DNA from: Candidatus Nitrotoga sp. CP45
GTDB lineage: Bacteria > Pseudomonadota > Gammaproteobacteria > Burkholderiales > Gallionellaceae
Assembly (NCBI GenBank): GCA_945874105.1
Contig: CAMCFJ010000010.1
Location: 1-64,000 of the forward strand
Length of the DNA stretch: 64,000 bases
Direction of reading: 5' to 3'
The notes beneath the pieces are model-generated. The model had not been told where the DNA came from. It did not search any database and worked only from the letters and a program-made list of their open reading frames with translations. Position numbers and translations under genes: made by a program. Shown here in pieces: positions 1 to 13,162 of this stretch. Positions within the stretch are counted from its first letter, which is position 1; every line of letters starts with the position of its first letter.

Positions 1-107
1 CTTGAATCCGCGTCACGATTTATCAGCTATCCAAACCTGACCCCGTCATCCCCTCTCCACTCATCGCCCATGAGATAAAGCCAAGCAGAATACTGATACT
101 CGAGAAA

Positions 108-650
108 GTGAAACAGGGTAAAGCCGATGATCAATACGCTGTGGGTCTCATGTACATGCCAGGTGGCGACGCCTCAGTAAATTACCAGGAGGCGCTGAGG
201 TGGTTTGATCTGGCTGCCAAGCAGGAGCATGCAGGGGCGGAATTCAATCTCGGTCTGCTTTACAGAAATGGCCGTGGCGTATTGCAGGATTTCACCGCGG
301 CTGCCCAATGGATTGAGAAAGCAGCCCATAAAGGATATCCCGAGGCTCAGTATCAACTTGGAACATTTTACAAAACCGGTGAAGGCATCCAACGTGATCT
401 GACGCAGGCTTACGTCTGGTATAACCTCGCGGCCGCTCAAGGCTATGAACCGGGCATTTCTGGGCGGGATAATGTGGCAAATCTCATGAATGCAGATCAA
501 ATACTGAAAGCGCAAACCCTGTCGCGGAATTTCAAGCTAACGCCGTCCAATCATGGCGAGGATAAAACGCTTGGGGTGAACGACGAAAACCTTGTCAAAA
601 AAAATAGTCCTGATACAAGCCTGAAGCAACCACCGCAACCAGAGCGCTAA
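108..650 (+). CDS. Sel1-repeat (tetratricopeptide-like) protein, 5' end uncertain/possibly truncated
   Basis: Translation has Sel1 repeats (AEFNLGLLYRNGRGVLQDFTAAAQWIEKAA, AQYQLGTFYKTGEGIQRDLTQAYVWYNLAAAQG). GTG start has no signal peptide; frame stays open upstream to an in-frame TGA at 3-5 without an ATG. Confidence 0.75.
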   Translation: MKQGKADDQYAVGLMYMPGGDASVNYQEALRWFDLAAKQEHAGAEFNLGLLYRNGRGVLQDFTAAAQWIEKAAHKGYPEAQYQLGTFYKTGEGIQRDLTQAYVWYNLAAAQGYEPGISGRDNVANLMNADQILKAQTLSRNFKLTPSNHGEDKTLGVNDENLVKKNSPDTSLKQPPQPER

Positions 651-728
651 TCTAACGATAATGCGTCAGATTAGTCGACATTTGATGTTGACGCTTCGAA
701 AATACAAAATTTTAAACAGGTGCTCCTA

Positions 729-2093
729 TCAGGTTGCCTGCGCCACCTCTCGTACGGCTTGTGCGATGGTTTCCGCCCAGTGCCGCACTTTTTCGCCATC
801 CTCGCCTTCCACCATCACGCGCAACAATGGTTCGGTTCCAGAAGGCCTCAGCAATACTCTGCCACAACCATCGAGCGCCGTTTCGGCAGCCGTCACCACT
901 TCACGTATGCTGGCATGCGTAGAGCAATCAGCCCCTCTGGCAACAGGCACGTTCAGCAATATTTGTGGATACAGTGTCAAATCTGAAACAGCTTGAGCCA
1001 GGGTCTGCTGGTTAATGCGAAGTGCATGTAATACTTGCAAAGCGGAGATGATGCCATCGCCCGTTGTGTGCCGATCGAGACAGATGATGTGGCCGGAATT
1101 TTCACCGCCAAGTTGCCAGCCTTGTTGCAACATCGTTTCCATTACATGACGATCACCCACCTTGGCGCGCGCGAAGGGAACGTGCATGCGTTGCATGGCA
1201 TGCTCGAAAGCCAGATTGGTCATTAGTGTCCCCACTACCCCGCCCTTGAGCGTGCCCTGCACATGGCGGTGTTTGGCAATAACGTAGAGAAGATGGTCGC
1301 CATCGTACAAACATCCATCCGCATCCACCATAACCAATCGGTCGCCATCACCGTCGAGGGCAATACCCAGATCGGCATGATGTTCTTTAACGGCTTGCTG
1401 CAAATTGGCCGGGGCAGTCGCGCCATAACCATCGTTGATGTTTATACCATCCGGCTGCACACCGATAGCTACAACATCCGCCCCCAGCTCGTGGAAAACA
1501 TGCCGGGCAATGTGATAGCAAGCGCCGTGCGCGCAATCCACCACCAATTTCAGGCCACGCAGGTCTAAATCGTAAGGAAAGCTGCTCTTGCAAAACTCAA
1601 TATAGCGGCCTGCCGCATCTGATAAGCGTTTGGCTTTTCCCAGCTTGGCCGAGGGCATGGTTTCTATTGATGTTTCCAGCCTCGCTTCGATGGCGTATTC
1701 CATTTCATCCGCCAGTTTGCTGCCTTGGCTGGAAAAAAACTTGATGCCGTTATCCTCGAACAGATTATGCGAAGCGGAAATCACAACACCCGCCTGCAAA
1801 CGTAATGCACGGGTTAGATAAGCCACTGCAGGCGTTGGTACCGGCCCGGCCAGATAAACGTCTACCCCAGCGGCAATCAAACCTGCCTGCAAAGCCGATT
1901 CAAGCAGATAGCCGGAAATACGCGTGTCCTTGCCTATCAGTACTCCGGGATTTTCACCCTGTGACAAATGCCAATCTGCGGAAGCCAGCACTTTGCCTGC
2001 GGAATAACCCAAGTGCATAACAAATTCCGGCGTAATAGGATATTCACCTACCCGTCCACGCACACCATCCGTACCAAAAAACTTTTTGCTCAC
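729..2093 (-). CDS. glmM: Phosphoglucosamine mutase
   Basis: [24 protein letters not shown], active-site loop VISASHN, DGDGDR metal loop, [12 protein letters not shown] phosphate-binding loop; 454 aa. Confidence 0.97.
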   Translation of the reverse strand: MSKKFFGTDGVRGRVGEYPITPEFVMHLGYSAGKVLASADWHLSQGENPGVLIGKDTRISGYLLESALQAGLIAAGVDVYLAGPVPTPAVAYLTRALRLQAGVVISASHNLFEDNGIKFFSSQGSKLADEMEYAIEARLETSIETMPSAKLGKAKRLSDAAGRYIEFCKSSFPYDLDLRGLKLVVDCAHGACYHIARHVFHELGADVVAIGVQPDGININDGYGATAPANLQQAVKEHHADLGIALDGDGDRLVMVDADGCLYDGDHLLYVIAKHRHVQGTLKGGVVGTLMTNLAFEHAMQRMHVPFARAKVGDRHVMETMLQQGWQLGGENSGHIICLDRHTTGDGIISALQVLHALRINQQTLAQAVSDLTLYPQILLNVPVARGADCSTHASIREVVTAAETALDGCGRVLLRPSGTEPLLRVMVEGEDGEKVRHWAETIAQAVREVAQAT

Positions 2094-2917
2094 TAGCCGA
2101 CTCCCTTTACAGCGTTCAAAATTTTTAAAGCATCAACTGTGGCACGCACATCATGCACGCGTACCATGCATGCTCCGCGCATCACTGCCAGCAACGCTGC
2201 CGCTACGCTGGCATGTACTCGGTGTTCCACGTCTTGGCCAGTAATTGTCCCCAGCATGGATTTACGCGAGATCCCGGCCAGTAGAGGCACACCCAGCACA
2301 GAAAATTCATCCAGTCGCCTTAACAGGGAGAGATTATGCGCCAAGGTTTTGTCAAAACCAAAACCTGGATCGACCATGATACGTTCCCGCGCGATGCCTG
2401 CCTTTTGCACGGATGATATACGTGAACGCAGGAATTGAAGCACATCTGCTACTACATCCTGATAGTGCGGCTGCTGCATAGTCTGGGGCGGGCCTTGCTT
2501 GTGCATCAGGCACACTGCTGCATCGCTTGCAGCCACGGCGGCCAGCGCATCCGGCTGTTGCAGCGCGGTTATATCATTGATCATGCTCACTCCTGCCGCC
2601 AAAGCAGAGCGCATCACTTCTGGTTTATAGGTGTCCACTGAAAGAGGAACCGGGGCACCGTGCAAGCCTTCAATCACCGGCATGATGCGATCCAACTCTT
2701 CCTGCACGCTGATCGATAGCGCGCCGGGACGCGTGGATTCACCGCCTATGTCGAGAAGGTCAGCGCCTTCTTGAATCAGTTGATGTGCATGAAACAGCGC
2801 TGCATCGCGTTGCGAATGATGTCCGCCATCATAGAATGAGTCGGGGGTGACATTGACGATGCCCATAACCAAAGTGCGGGACAGATCAAGTTTGAATGAG
2901 CCACAGTGGAGAAGCAT
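2093..2917 (-). CDS. folP: Dihydropteroate synthase (start trimmed to MLLHCGSF)
   Basis: [59 protein letters not shown] motifs; the longer ORF (to 2980) begins with a non-family extension. Confidence 0.96.
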   Translation of the reverse strand: MLLHCGSFKLDLSRTLVMGIVNVTPDSFYDGGHHSQRDAALFHAHQLIQEGADLLDIGGESTRPGALSISVQEELDRIMPVIEGLHGAPVPLSVDTYKPEVMRSALAAGVSMINDITALQQPDALAAVAASDAAVCLMHKQGPPQTMQQPHYQDVVADVLQFLRSRISSVQKAGIARERIMVDPGFGFDKTLAHNLSLLRRLDEFSVLGVPLLAGISRKSMLGTITGQDVEHRVHASVAAALLAVMRGACMVRVHDVRATVDALKILNAVKGVG

Positions 2918-3011
2918 GTGATAGGTGAAGGACAAAAAGGGAAGTGGAAAAATCTGGAAGCACGGAAACGTGCACCTCACCCCTTTCCCTTAAATCATCC
3001 TTCCAGGTTTT

Positions 3012-4919
3012 TCAAGCTCCCGGCGCAGGTTGAGCAGTTGGAGTTTCCGATGCTGCTGGCGCTGCACCCTGGGGTGGCTGGACATCTTTGCTCGACTGTA
3101 CGACCTTGGGTGGACGTGGCGGTTTGCCGGCCATAATATCGTCGAGCTGGTCGGCATCCAAGGTTTCATATTCAAGCAGTGCTTTCGCCATCGCTTCGAC
3201 TTTGTCCCGATTGGCTTCAATCAGTCCTCGAGCCAATGCGTACTGCTGGTCAATAATGCGGCGAATTTCCTCATCCACTTTCTGCATGGTGGCTTCTGAA
3301 ACATTCTTGTGGGTAGTCACAGAGCGCCCAAGAAATACCTCGCCATCGTTTTCGCCATAGACCATTGTCCCCAAGGCTTCCGACATACCCCATTGAGTAA
3401 CCATACGGCGTGCCATTTCAGTGGCGCGCTCAAAGTCATTGGAAGCTCCAGTCGTCATTTGGTGCATGAAAATCTCTTCCGCAATACGACCGCCGAACAA
3501 TACCGCAAGCGTATCAAGGATCCGATTCTTGTCCATGCTGTAACGATCTTCCGCTGGCAACTGCATGGTCAACCCCAGCGCACGTCCACGCGGAATGATA
3601 GTGACCTTGTGAACCGGATCAGTTTTGGGCAGCAATTTGGCCACAACCGCGTGGCCAGATTCATGGTAAGCGGTGTTGCGGCGTTCCTCCTCTGGCATGA
3701 CGACTGAGCGGCGTTCCGCACCCATCATGATCTTATCCTTGGCCGCCTCGAAATCGTCCATCTCAACGAAACGCTTGCTGCGCCGTGCGGCAAACAACGC
3801 TGCCTCGTTAACCAGATTAGCCAGGTCAGCACCAGACATGCCGGGTGTACCACGCGCCAAAATATCGGCTTTCACGTCAGGCGAAATAGGCACTTTGCGC
3901 ATGTGCACCATCAGAATCTGTTCGCGGCCACGAATATCCGGCAACGGCACTACCACTTGGCGGTCAAAACGGCCCGGACGCAACAGTGCAGAGTCGAGCA
4001 CATCGGGTCGATTGGTTGCAGCGATCACAATCACGCCGCTGGCTCCTTCAAAACCATCCATTTCCACCAGCAACGCATTCAAGGTTTGTTCACGCTCGTC
4101 ATTGCCGCCACCCAAGCCAGCGCCGCGCTGGCGACCGACTGCATCAATTTCATCAATGAACACAATGCATGGCGCCTGTTTCTTGGCCTGCTCGAACATG
4201 TCGCGCACGCGCGCCGCGCCCACTCCGACAAACATTTCTACAAAGTCAGAACCGGAGATTGAAAAAAACGGCACATTCGCTTCGCCCGCAATAGCCTTTG
4301 CCAGCAGCGTTTTACCGGTGCCGGGGCTACCCAGCAACAACACCCCGCGCGGAATGCGGCCGCCCAAGTTTTGAAATTTGGTTGGGTCGCGCAGGAAATC
4401 TACAATCTCGGATACTTCTTCCTTGGCCTCATCGCAACCTGCCACATCGGCAAACGTAACACGTTCCTTGGTCTCGTCCAGCATGCGCGCCTTGCTCTTG
4501 CCAAAAGAGAAAAGCCCGCCCCCTTTGCCGCCGCCTTGCATCTGGCGCATGAAAAAAACCCACACGCCAATGAGCAGCAGCATTGGGAACCACGAAACAA
4601 AAATGCTCATCAGAAAGGATTGCTCTTCTTCCGGCTTGGCTTCAATCGTGACACCGTTCTTGATCAGGTCAGATACCAACCACAAATCTTGCGGCGCATA
4701 GCTGGAGATGCGCTTACCATCGCTAGTAACAGCTTTAAGCATGCGTCCTTCAATAGTTACCTTGGTGATACTCCCAAGTCTGACTTCTTCCAGAAAGCGC
4801 GAGTAATCTATCTGCGTCTGCGAGGTCTGCTGCTGGCGCGAGTTGAATTGATTGAATACGGTCATCAGCACCAAGGCCACAACCATCCAAATTCCGATGC
4901 TCTTAAACAAGTTGTTCAA
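3012..4919 (-). CDS. ftsH: ATP-dependent zinc metalloprotease FtsH
   Basis: N-terminal TM segments, Walker [22 protein letters not shown] region, zinc motif HESGHAVV; 635 aa. Confidence 0.98.
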   Translation of the reverse strand: MNNLFKSIGIWMVVALVLMTVFNQFNSRQQQTSQTQIDYSRFLEEVRLGSITKVTIEGRMLKAVTSDGKRISSYAPQDLWLVSDLIKNGVTIEAKPEEEQSFLMSIFVSWFPMLLLIGVWVFFMRQMQGGGKGGGLFSFGKSKARMLDETKERVTFADVAGCDEAKEEVSEIVDFLRDPTKFQNLGGRIPRGVLLLGSPGTGKTLLAKAIAGEANVPFFSISGSDFVEMFVGVGAARVRDMFEQAKKQAPCIVFIDEIDAVGRQRGAGLGGGNDEREQTLNALLVEMDGFEGASGVIVIAATNRPDVLDSALLRPGRFDRQVVVPLPDIRGREQILMVHMRKVPISPDVKADILARGTPGMSGADLANLVNEAALFAARRSKRFVEMDDFEAAKDKIMMGAERRSVVMPEEERRNTAYHESGHAVVAKLLPKTDPVHKVTIIPRGRALGLTMQLPAEDRYSMDKNRILDTLAVLFGGRIAEEIFMHQMTTGASNDFERATEMARRMVTQWGMSEALGTMVYGENDGEVFLGRSVTTHKNVSEATMQKVDEEIRRIIDQQYALARGLIEANRDKVEAMAKALLEYETLDADQLDDIMAGKPPRPPKVVQSSKDVQPPQGAAPAASETPTAQPAPGA

Positions 4920-5100
4920 AGTTACTCCTTAACCAGCACACAGTCTCTACCATGCGTCCATTAGACTACGTCTGCCCAGATTACTCAAGGACACCACTAT
5001 GAATCCGATAATATTACAAGACTACGTTAACACGTACATTTCACTGTTCACATGTTAAATACATAGTGCATGTAACGCTTATTTTACGTTTTGCCTCAAC

Positions 5101-5745
5101 TTAGAAAATTGAGTTTTCAGATGTGCTCTCAAATTTTGAGGTTCCCAAGAGATATAGTTCATTGCTCCTATCACGCGAAGAATCCGGCTTGCGCGTCACC
5201 ACTCGAGCAAAGTAACTGCGCATCAACTTGATATAGTCCTCAAAACCTACGCCTTGAAAAACTTTGACCAGAAATGCGCCGCTTGGTTGCAAATGGCGCA
5301 ATGAAAAATCTAGCGCCAGTTCCGCCAAATGCATGGCACGTGCCTGATCGGTCATGTTGATGCCACTAATATTGGGGGACATATCAGAAATTACAAGTCC
5401 AATTTTCTGGCCGCCCAGTTTGCCCTCAATTTGCGCCATCACACTGTCGTCGCGGAAATCACCTTGAATAAACTCTACGCCATGTATCGGGTGCAATGGC
5501 AACAGGTCGAGTGCAATTACTTTGCCACTTTCGCCCACCTTGACGGCAGCGACTTGCGACCAGCCGCCAGGGGCCGCACCCAAATCAACGACCACCATAC
5601 CACGTTTGAGAAGGTGGTCACGCTCATCAATTTCCAATAACTTGTATGCTGCGCGCGAGCGGTAACCTTCCTTCTGCGCGCGCTGCACGTATGAATCATT
5701 AACATGTTCATTCATCCACTGTTTGCTACTTTTGGATCGCTTCAT
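5101..5745 (-). CDS. rlmE: 23S rRNA (uridine2552-2'-O)-methyltransferase RlmE/FtsJ
   Basis: [47 protein letters not shown]. Confidence 0.96.
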   Translation of the reverse strand: MKRSKSSKQWMNEHVNDSYVQRAQKEGYRSRAAYKLLEIDERDHLLKRGMVVVDLGAAPGGWSQVAAVKVGESGKVIALDLLPLHPIHGVEFIQGDFRDDSVMAQIEGKLGGQKIGLVISDMSPNISGINMTDQARAMHLAELALDFSLRHLQPSGAFLVKVFQGVGFEDYIKLMRSYFARVVTRKPDSSRDRSNELYLLGTSKFESTSENSIF

Positions 5746-5781
5746 CGTTTAAAATGTCGGTCTTATCAGGAGCCAATAAAA

Positions 5782-6123
5782 TTGCTAACACTAACTGTAT
5801 TACAACGCCAAAATCTCAAAGCGCGCGCTCATCCCCTTAAACCAACCGTCATGATTGGATCAGCAGGACTGACCCCCACCGTACTGGGAGAAATCTCCTG
5901 CGCCCTGAAGAGTCATGAATTAATCAAAATCAGGGTTATGAATGAGGATCGGAAAGCGCGCATGGATATCTCGGAACAAATTTGCACGCAATTGAATGCA
6001 GTAGCGGTGCAACATATTGGCAAAATCCTGGTGATATATCAACCACAAGAAGATGTACCTGAGAAGAAACCTGCACGACCCAAAGGCAAGCCGCTCAGCA
6101 AAAAACAGTTGGGTAGCCGCTGA
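5782..6123 (+). CDS. yhbY: YhbY/CRS1-type RNA-binding protein (likely TTG start)
   Basis: LKARAHPLKPTVMIGSAGLTPTVLGEISCALKSHELIKIRV; TTG at 5782 preceded by AGGAG at 5768-5772; divergent from rlmE as in many proteobacteria. Confidence 0.9.
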   Translation: MLTLTVLQRQNLKARAHPLKPTVMIGSAGLTPTVLGEISCALKSHELIKIRVMNEDRKARMDISEQICTQLNAVAVQHIGKILVIYQPQEDVPEKKPARPKGKPLSKKQLGSR

Positions 6124-6240
6124 CCACTATACAGAGGTGAGCGAGGTGGCCACACGCTCTTCCTGGATGCCGAATGTTACTAGCAGCGATGAGGGGCTTA
6201 CCTGCGTATTCCTTATGGCTACCAAGGATGCTGGGAAGGT

Positions 6241-6717
6241 TTAAACATATTGCACGTTCACGATCTCATATTCGCGAACACCGCCTGGAGCTTGAACCTC
6301 AGCAACATCGCCACTGTACTTGCCAATCAGTGCCCGTGCAATCGGAGAGCTGATGGAAATCTTGCATTGCCTGATGTCAGCTTCATCATCTCCGACAATC
6401 TGATAAGTCACCACATCGCCGCTTGCGAGATCTTCCAGCCTTACGGTCGCGCCAAACACACAACGACCGTCCGCGCTGAGGGTCTTTGGATCTATCACCT
6501 GAGCATTACCCAGCTTGCTTCCCAGCTCTATGATGCGTCCCTCAACAAAACTTTGACGCTCTTTAGCCGCTTCATACTCAGCGTTTTCTGACAAGTCACC
6601 TTGCGCGCGCGCTTCGGAAATGGCATTTATCACCCATGGGCGATCAACGGTTTTTAAATGATGCAGCTCGTTACGCAATAGTTCTGCACCTACCACGGTT
6701 AATGGAATCTTGCTCAT
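6241..6717 (-). CDS. greA: Transcription elongation factor GreA
   Basis: LTVVGAELLRNELHHLKTVDRPWVINAISEARAQGDLSENAEYEAAKERQ. Confidence 0.97.
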   Translation of the reverse strand: MSKIPLTVVGAELLRNELHHLKTVDRPWVINAISEARAQGDLSENAEYEAAKERQSFVEGRIIELGSKLGNAQVIDPKTLSADGRCVFGATVRLEDLASGDVVTYQIVGDDEADIRQCKISISSPIARALIGKYSGDVAEVQAPGGVREYEIVNVQYV

Positions 6718-6740
6718 ACTGATTCTTCCTTATTATGTTT

Positions 6741-9700
6741 TTAATGAATCAGACGTTGATGCTGCGTCTGCAAATCATACACATGTAATTCAGCGATGTG
6801 CTGCATACCCAAACAAGCTGCGCGCGCACCTGCCAGGGTGGTGTAGTAAGTCACACGCCCCTGCAATGCGGCATGACGGATGGAATAAGAATCCTGCATC
6901 GCGCTGCGTTTACTGTCCACTGTGTTAATAATCAGACTGATCTCGCCGTTCTTGATCATATCCACGATGTGCGGACGACCTTCAGCCACCTTGTTCGCCA
7001 CAGTTACTGCAACATCCGCGGCAGCTATTGCTGCAGCGGTACCACGCGTGGCCAAAACGGTAAAGCCCATATCGCGCAGACTCTTGGCAATTTCCACGGC
7101 ACCCAACTTATCCGCACCACGCACACTGATAAACACCTTGCCGGCGGACGGCAATTTCACTCCAGCCGCCAATTGCGATTTCACAAAGGCTTCCGCAAAG
7201 GTGTCGCCCACACCCATCACCTCCCCGGTGGATTTCATTTCCGGGCCAAGGATGATATCCACACCGGGGAACTTAATGAATGGAAACACCGCCTCCTTGA
7301 CCGAATAATACGATGGAATAACTTCTTTAGTCACGCCCTGCTGCGCCAAAGTTTGACCAACCATGCAACGTGCAGCCACCTTGGCCAGCGGAATGCCAGT
7401 CGCTTTGGACACGAAGGGCACAGTGCGTGAGGCGCGCGGATTTACTTCCAGTATAAATACAGATTCGCCCTGAATGGCATACTGTACATTCATCAGGCCG
7501 ACTACATTCAGCGCTCTGGCCATCGCCTTGGTCTGGCGCCGCAATTCATCCTGAAGCGTTGGCGACAAACTAAAAGGCGGCAGGGAACAGGCCGAGTCAC
7601 CGGAATGTACACCAGCCTCTTCGATGTGTTCCATGATACCGCCGACCAGCACGTCTGTGCCGTCACTTACCGCATCTACATCCACCTCTATCGCATCATT
7701 AAGAAAGCGGTCGAGTAAAATCGGCATGCGTTCTGGAAATATGTTGGCGCTCTCCACTGCCTCGCGCATATAACGTTCCAGGTCAGGCTGGGAATGAACG
7801 ATCTCCATGGCCCGCCCACCCAACACGTTGCTGGGTCGCATCACCAGCGGGTAACCAATTTCTTGTGCTGCCAGCACCGCCTGTTCTGGCGTGCTGACCG
7901 TGCGATTGGGCGGTTGCTTCAAGTCCAATTGCTGCAACATCACTCGGAAACGCGCACGGTCTTCCGCGCAGTCGATCATGTCCGGCGTCGTGCCTATGAT
8001 GGGCACACCGTTTTTCTCCAAGCCATGTGCCAGCTTCAGCGGCGTCTGACCCCCAAACTGCACGATCACGCCGACCGGTTTTTCCACAGCCACAATTTCC
8101 AGCACATCTTCCAGCGTCAGCGGTTCGAAATACAGACGATCGGACGTATCATAATCTGTAGACACCGTCTCTGGATTGCAATTGACCATGATGGTCTCAT
8201 AACCATCCTCACGCAGCGCCAGTGCGGCATGCACACAGCAATAATCGAACTCGATCCCTTGACCGATGCGATTCGGCCCACCACCCAGCACTATAATTTT
8301 TTTTCTGGTGGTAGGCTGTGCCTCACATTCCTCTTCATAGGTAGAATACAAATAGGCAGTATTGGTAGCGAATTCGGCGGCACAAGTGTCCACCCGCTTG
8401 AACACCGGACGGATAGCCAGCGCATGACGGCACGCGCGCACGGCAGCTTCATCACTTCCCAGCAATTTGGCCAAGCGTTTGTCCGAAAACCCTTTACGCT
8501 TTAATCCACGCAATTCCCCCATACTCATGCTATCAAGCGTACGGCCAGCCAATGCAACTTCGCGCTTGATCAGGTCTTCGATTTGCACCAGAAACCAAGG
8601 ATCAATTTTGCTTAGACCGAACACCTCTTCCAGCGTCATGCCCATGCGAAAAGCATCACCCACATACCAGATACGATCCGGCCCCGGTGAGCCCAATTCA
8701 GCGGCAATCAAGTCGTGATCGTTTGTTTTTCCGTCTAGCCCATCTACACCTACTTCCAGTCCGCGTAGCGCCTTCTGAAACGATTCCTGGAAAGTGCGAC
8801 CGATGGCCATCACTTCGCCCACTGATTTCATTTGTGTCGTTAAACGGTCGTTGGCCTGCGAGAATTTCTCAAAAGCGAAACGTGGAATCTTGGTCACTAC
8901 ATAATCTATTGTCGGCTCAAATGAAGCCGGAGTTGCCCCACCCGTAATTTCATTTTTCAATTCATCCAGCGTATATCCTACCGCCAGTTTCGCCGCCACT
9001 TTGGCAATTGGGAAACCGGTGGCCTTGGATGCCAGCGCCGAAGAGCGCGATACGCGCGGATTCATTTCAATGACCACCATATGCCCATTTTCGGGGTTGA
9101 CGGCAAACTGCACGTTGGAGCCACCCGTATCCACGCCAATTTCGCGTAGCACGGCAATGCTCGCGTTGCGCATGATCTGGTATTCCTTGTCGGTCAGCGT
9201 CTGCGCCGGTGCCACAGTGATGGAATCACCAGTATGCACACCCATCGGGTCCAAATTTTCAATCGAGCAGATGATTATGCAGTTGTCGGCGCGGTCACGC
9301 ACCACTTCCATTTCGAATTCTTTCCAGCCAAGCAGTGATTCTTCAATCAGCAACTCTTTGGTGGGGCTAGCCTCCAGGCCGCGCTCACAAATCTCGACGA
9401 ACTCCTCGCGATTGTAGGCAATGCCGCCGCCGGAGCCACCCATGGTAAAGGATGGACGGATAACGGTAGGAAAACCCATCACCTGTTGCACCTGCAACGC
9501 TTCCTCCATGCTATGAGCTATCGCCGAGCGTGCCGATGACAAGCCAATTCGCGTCATCGCCTGCTTGAATTTTTCGCGGTCTTCTGCCATGTCGATGGCC
9601 TCGCGCGAGGCACCTATCATTTCCACGCCATATTTTTCCAGCACACCGTGTTTAGCCAAATCCAGCGCGCAATTCAACGCGGTCTGACCACCCATGGTAG

Positions 9701-9962
9701 GCAGAATCGCGTCCGGCCTTTCCTTGGCAATGATTTTTTCCACTATCCGCCAAGTAATCGGCTCAATATAGGTAGCGTCCGCCATGTTTGGATCGGTCAT
9801 GATCGTGGCCGGATTCGAATTCACCAGAACAACGCGATAACCTTCTTCACGCAGCGCCTTGCAGGCCTGTACCCCGGAATAATCAAATTCACATGCCTGT
9901 CCGATGATAATGGGACCAGCTCCGATGATCAGGATAGATTTTATGTCAGTACGTTTTGGCAT
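6741..9962 (-). CDS. carB: Carbamoyl-phosphate synthase large subunit
   Basis: 1073 aa, [42 protein letters not shown], duplicated ATP-grasp halves. Confidence 0.98.
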   Translation of the reverse strand: MPKRTDIKSILIIGAGPIIIGQACEFDYSGVQACKALREEGYRVVLVNSNPATIMTDPNMADATYIEPITWRIVEKIIAKERPDAILPTMGGQTALNCALDLAKHGVLEKYGVEMIGASREAIDMAEDREKFKQAMTRIGLSSARSAIAHSMEEALQVQQVMGFPTVIRPSFTMGGSGGGIAYNREEFVEICERGLEASPTKELLIEESLLGWKEFEMEVVRDRADNCIIICSIENLDPMGVHTGDSITVAPAQTLTDKEYQIMRNASIAVLREIGVDTGGSNVQFAVNPENGHMVVIEMNPRVSRSSALASKATGFPIAKVAAKLAVGYTLDELKNEITGGATPASFEPTIDYVVTKIPRFAFEKFSQANDRLTTQMKSVGEVMAIGRTFQESFQKALRGLEVGVDGLDGKTNDHDLIAAELGSPGPDRIWYVGDAFRMGMTLEEVFGLSKIDPWFLVQIEDLIKREVALAGRTLDSMSMGELRGLKRKGFSDKRLAKLLGSDEAAVRACRHALAIRPVFKRVDTCAAEFATNTAYLYSTYEEECEAQPTTRKKIIVLGGGPNRIGQGIEFDYCCVHAALALREDGYETIMVNCNPETVSTDYDTSDRLYFEPLTLEDVLEIVAVEKPVGVIVQFGGQTPLKLAHGLEKNGVPIIGTTPDMIDCAEDRARFRVMLQQLDLKQPPNRTVSTPEQAVLAAQEIGYPLVMRPSNVLGGRAMEIVHSQPDLERYMREAVESANIFPERMPILLDRFLNDAIEVDVDAVSDGTDVLVGGIMEHIEEAGVHSGDSACSLPPFSLSPTLQDELRRQTKAMARALNVVGLMNVQYAIQGESVFILEVNPRASRTVPFVSKATGIPLAKVAARCMVGQTLAQQGVTKEVIPSYYSVKEAVFPFIKFPGVDIILGPEMKSTGEVMGVGDTFAEAFVKSQLAAGVKLPSAGKVFISVRGADKLGAVEIAKSLRDMGFTVLATRGTAAAIAAADVAVTVANKVAEGRPHIVDMIKNGEISLIINTVDSKRSAMQDSYSIRHAALQGRVTYYTTLAGARAACLGMQHIAELHVYDLQTQHQRLIH

Positions 9963-9963
9963 G

Positions 9964-11091
9964 TCAGGAACTTTTGCGCATCAGCGCCACGAAGCGATCA
10001 AACAAATAATCCACATCATGTGGGCCGGGGCTGGCTTCAGGATGACCCTGGAAACAGAATGCAGGCTTATCGGTCAATTCGAAACCCTGTAGCGTGCCAT
10101 CGAACAGAGATACATGCGTCACACGCGCATTCGCCGGCAGGGTCGCTGCATCCACCGCAAAGCCGTGGTTCTGACTGGTAATCATCACATGCTTACTCTG
10201 CACATCCTGAACCGGATGGTTCGCGCCTCGATGGCCGAGCTTCATTTTCACCGTCTGAGCGCCCACCGCCAAGCCAAGAATCTGATGTCCCAGACAGATG
10301 CCGAACAACGGCACACCCACACGTAAAAGTTGCTGCGTCGCCGCAATAGCGTAATGGCAAGGCTCAGGATCACCCGGGCCATTTGACAGTAACACTCCAT
10401 CCGGCTTGAGCGCCAACACATCATCGGCGCTGGTCTCGGCGGGCACAGCTGTGATCTTGCAGCCGCGTTCGGCCAGCTTGCGCAGAATATTGTGCTTAGT
10501 GCCAAAGTCATATGCCACTACGTGGAATTCGGAATGCACATTACTGCGATGACCGTCTTTCAAATCCCACTCTCGCTGCGTCCAATCGTAATGTTTTTCA
10601 CAAGAGACAAGTTGAGCCAGATCCATTCCGGCTAGTCCGGCAAAGTCGCGCGCTGCTTGTAGCGCCGCCCCCTCGTCCATACCGGTGGCAATGCAGCCAT
10701 TCTGAGCACCCTTTTCGCGCAGAATGCGTGTTAGTTTGCGGGTGTCAATGTCGGAAATCGCCACTATTTTATTGGTTTTGAGGTAATCGGGCAGCGATTG
10801 CGTGCTGCGCCAGTTGCTCACTGTCAAGGACAAATCACGGATCACCAGCCCACTGGCGAACACTTGGCGCGATTCCTCGTCCTCAGTATTCACGCCCACA
10901 TTGCCGATATGAGGATATGTCAGGGTGACAATTTGTTTAAAGTAAGATGGGTCGGTAAGAATTTCCTGGTAGCCGGTCATCGAGGTATTAAACACCACCT
11001 CGCCCACGCACATGCCAGAAACGCCAATGGCAGTACCACGAAACACCGTCCCATCGGCAAGCACAAGAATGGCAGGATTCGTTTGCGGCAC
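9964..11091 (-). CDS. carA: Carbamoyl-phosphate synthase small subunit
   Basis: [32 protein letters not shown], GATase motif [12 protein letters not shown]; adjacent to carB. Confidence 0.98.
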   Translation of the reverse strand: MPQTNPAILVLADGTVFRGTAIGVSGMCVGEVVFNTSMTGYQEILTDPSYFKQIVTLTYPHIGNVGVNTEDEESRQVFASGLVIRDLSLTVSNWRSTQSLPDYLKTNKIVAISDIDTRKLTRILREKGAQNGCIATGMDEGAALQAARDFAGLAGMDLAQLVSCEKHYDWTQREWDLKDGHRSNVHSEFHVVAYDFGTKHNILRKLAERGCKITAVPAETSADDVLALKPDGVLLSNGPGDPEPCHYAIAATQQLLRVGVPLFGICLGHQILGLAVGAQTVKMKLGHRGANHPVQDVQSKHVMITSQNHGFAVDAATLPANARVTHVSLFDGTLQGFELTDKPAFCFQGHPEASPGPHDVDYLFDRFVALMRKSS

Positions 11092-11336
11092 CAGATACTC
11101 TCCAAGGTTGCTACTAGTCTGAATGTTTCATAAATTCGCGTGATGTTCGCACAAGATTTTGCGAGTTGGGAAATTTCCCCATCCCAGCGAACCTTGCTTA
11201 CTTGATTAGCCAGCGTAGTGAACGAACGGGGTTAAACACCCGAGAGAACAATATCTTGCATGGCAACCAAAAAACCGAAGAGAGTACGCGCCAATTTATG
11301 AAACATTCTGGCTAACAGCTCAGATGACATAAAGAA

Positions 11337-11363
11337 GCGGGACGAACCGATCGTTCATCCCGC
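11337..11363 (-). terminator. Probable rho-independent terminator of the DUF4202 gene
   Basis: Hairpin GCGGGAYGAAC/GTTCRTCCCGC (10/11 paired, 5-nt loop) about 100 bp 3' of the DUF4202 stop; minus strand continues TTCTTT. Confidence 0.5.
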
Positions 11364-11460
11364 CATTATTTGTTGAATTATACCTCATGGCAGGGGAGGG
11401 TATCAAATGCGAAACCCAATCTGCCTGCTTAACTGAACTCACTGTTACCCTGGCAAATAA

Positions 11461-12072
11461 TCAGGCTGCAGTCAGCGCTTTATTAATTACCGCCCGCAGT
11501 TCTGAAGTGAAGTTAAATTCCAATGCAGTTATGTGACCTTTATCGGACATTTTTTTCCAGGTCTTGCGAAGAATGTTGAGCAGTTTTTCTTCTTCAAAAT
11601 GACTATATTTATTTACAAAATCTACCAGATAATATTGAAGAAACACTAAGCCAACGACGTCTTCCAATATTTGGCTTTCCGGGTTGGTTTTGAGTTTTTC
11701 CTTGCGCAACAATGCTTGCACATTGGCAATAATTTCCTCGCCATAGCCCACCTCTCGCATAATTTCCCCCGTTATTTCACCGTGAAATTTATACAATTCA
11801 ATGCGCCAACACTTATAGCCCACCTTATCCATTGGGTAATTGTTGCGAGGGATTTTCCAGCGGCAGATATGCTGGCAACGCGCTGCCAGTTGCAATATTT
11901 CAGAAGCATCAGGTTCAAAATGCTTAAGCATGGCAGTCATGCGTTTAGCATAGAGCAGTTCTTTGGGATAAGTCACACCCTCGAAAACCTCCTGATTGGG
12001 ATCAGCGGCGTTAGCGGCATCAAATTTGACAAACGCTTGCTCAAAGCGGGGGATATTGGCAATCTTTAGCAT
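11461..12072 (-). CDS. DUF4202 domain-containing protein
   Basis: FDAANAADPNQEVFEGVTYPKELLYAKRMTAML...AARCQHICRWKIPRNNYPMDKVGYKCWR matches DUF4202 family signature from memory. Confidence 0.85.
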   Translation of the reverse strand: MLKIANIPRFEQAFVKFDAANAADPNQEVFEGVTYPKELLYAKRMTAMLKHFEPDASEILQLAARCQHICRWKIPRNNYPMDKVGYKCWRIELYKFHGEITGEIMREVGYGEEIIANVQALLRKEKLKTNPESQILEDVVGLVFLQYYLVDFVNKYSHFEEEKLLNILRKTWKKMSDKGHITALEFNFTSELRAVINKALTAA

Positions 12073-12132
12073 CTCAACACAACATTAACCCAGATAGTTC
12101 ATTAGACTCGATACAAGGTGATTTGCTGGCCT

Positions 12133-12230
12133 CCGTTCGCCCTGAGCCAGTCGAAGGGCACGGCGTTCCGGTGCATGTGGTTCGACAAGGCCTTCAGTCC
12201 TGAGCAAAGTCGAAGGGTCACCTCGAACGG
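12133..12230. repeat. REP-type extragenic palindromic repeat pair
   Basis: CCGTTCGCCCTGAGCCAGTCGAAGGGC ... GGTTCGACAAGGC..CCTGAGCAAAGTCGAAGGG..CGAACGG; outer CCGTTCG (12133-12139) inverted to CGAACGG (12224-12230); resembles widespread proteobacterial REP cores. Confidence 0.75.
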
Positions 12231-12310
12231 CTTTATGGATTACTTGGGATTAAGCAAAATGATTGTGCTAAATATAAATTTTTCTGTGTTGAAGCGTGCT
12301 ATCAAAGCGC

Positions 12311-13156
<846 letters not shown>

Positions 13157-13162
13157 TCAGGC

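Noticed and set aside
3673-4374. 233-aa plus-strand ORF
   Set aside because: Antisense to ftsH; composition is a mirror of the conserved coding strand and no family is recognised.
7794-8504. 236-aa plus-strand ORF (also 6798-7430 and 9648-10181)
   Set aside because: Fully antisense to carB/carA; explained by third-position bias opposite a well-conserved gene.
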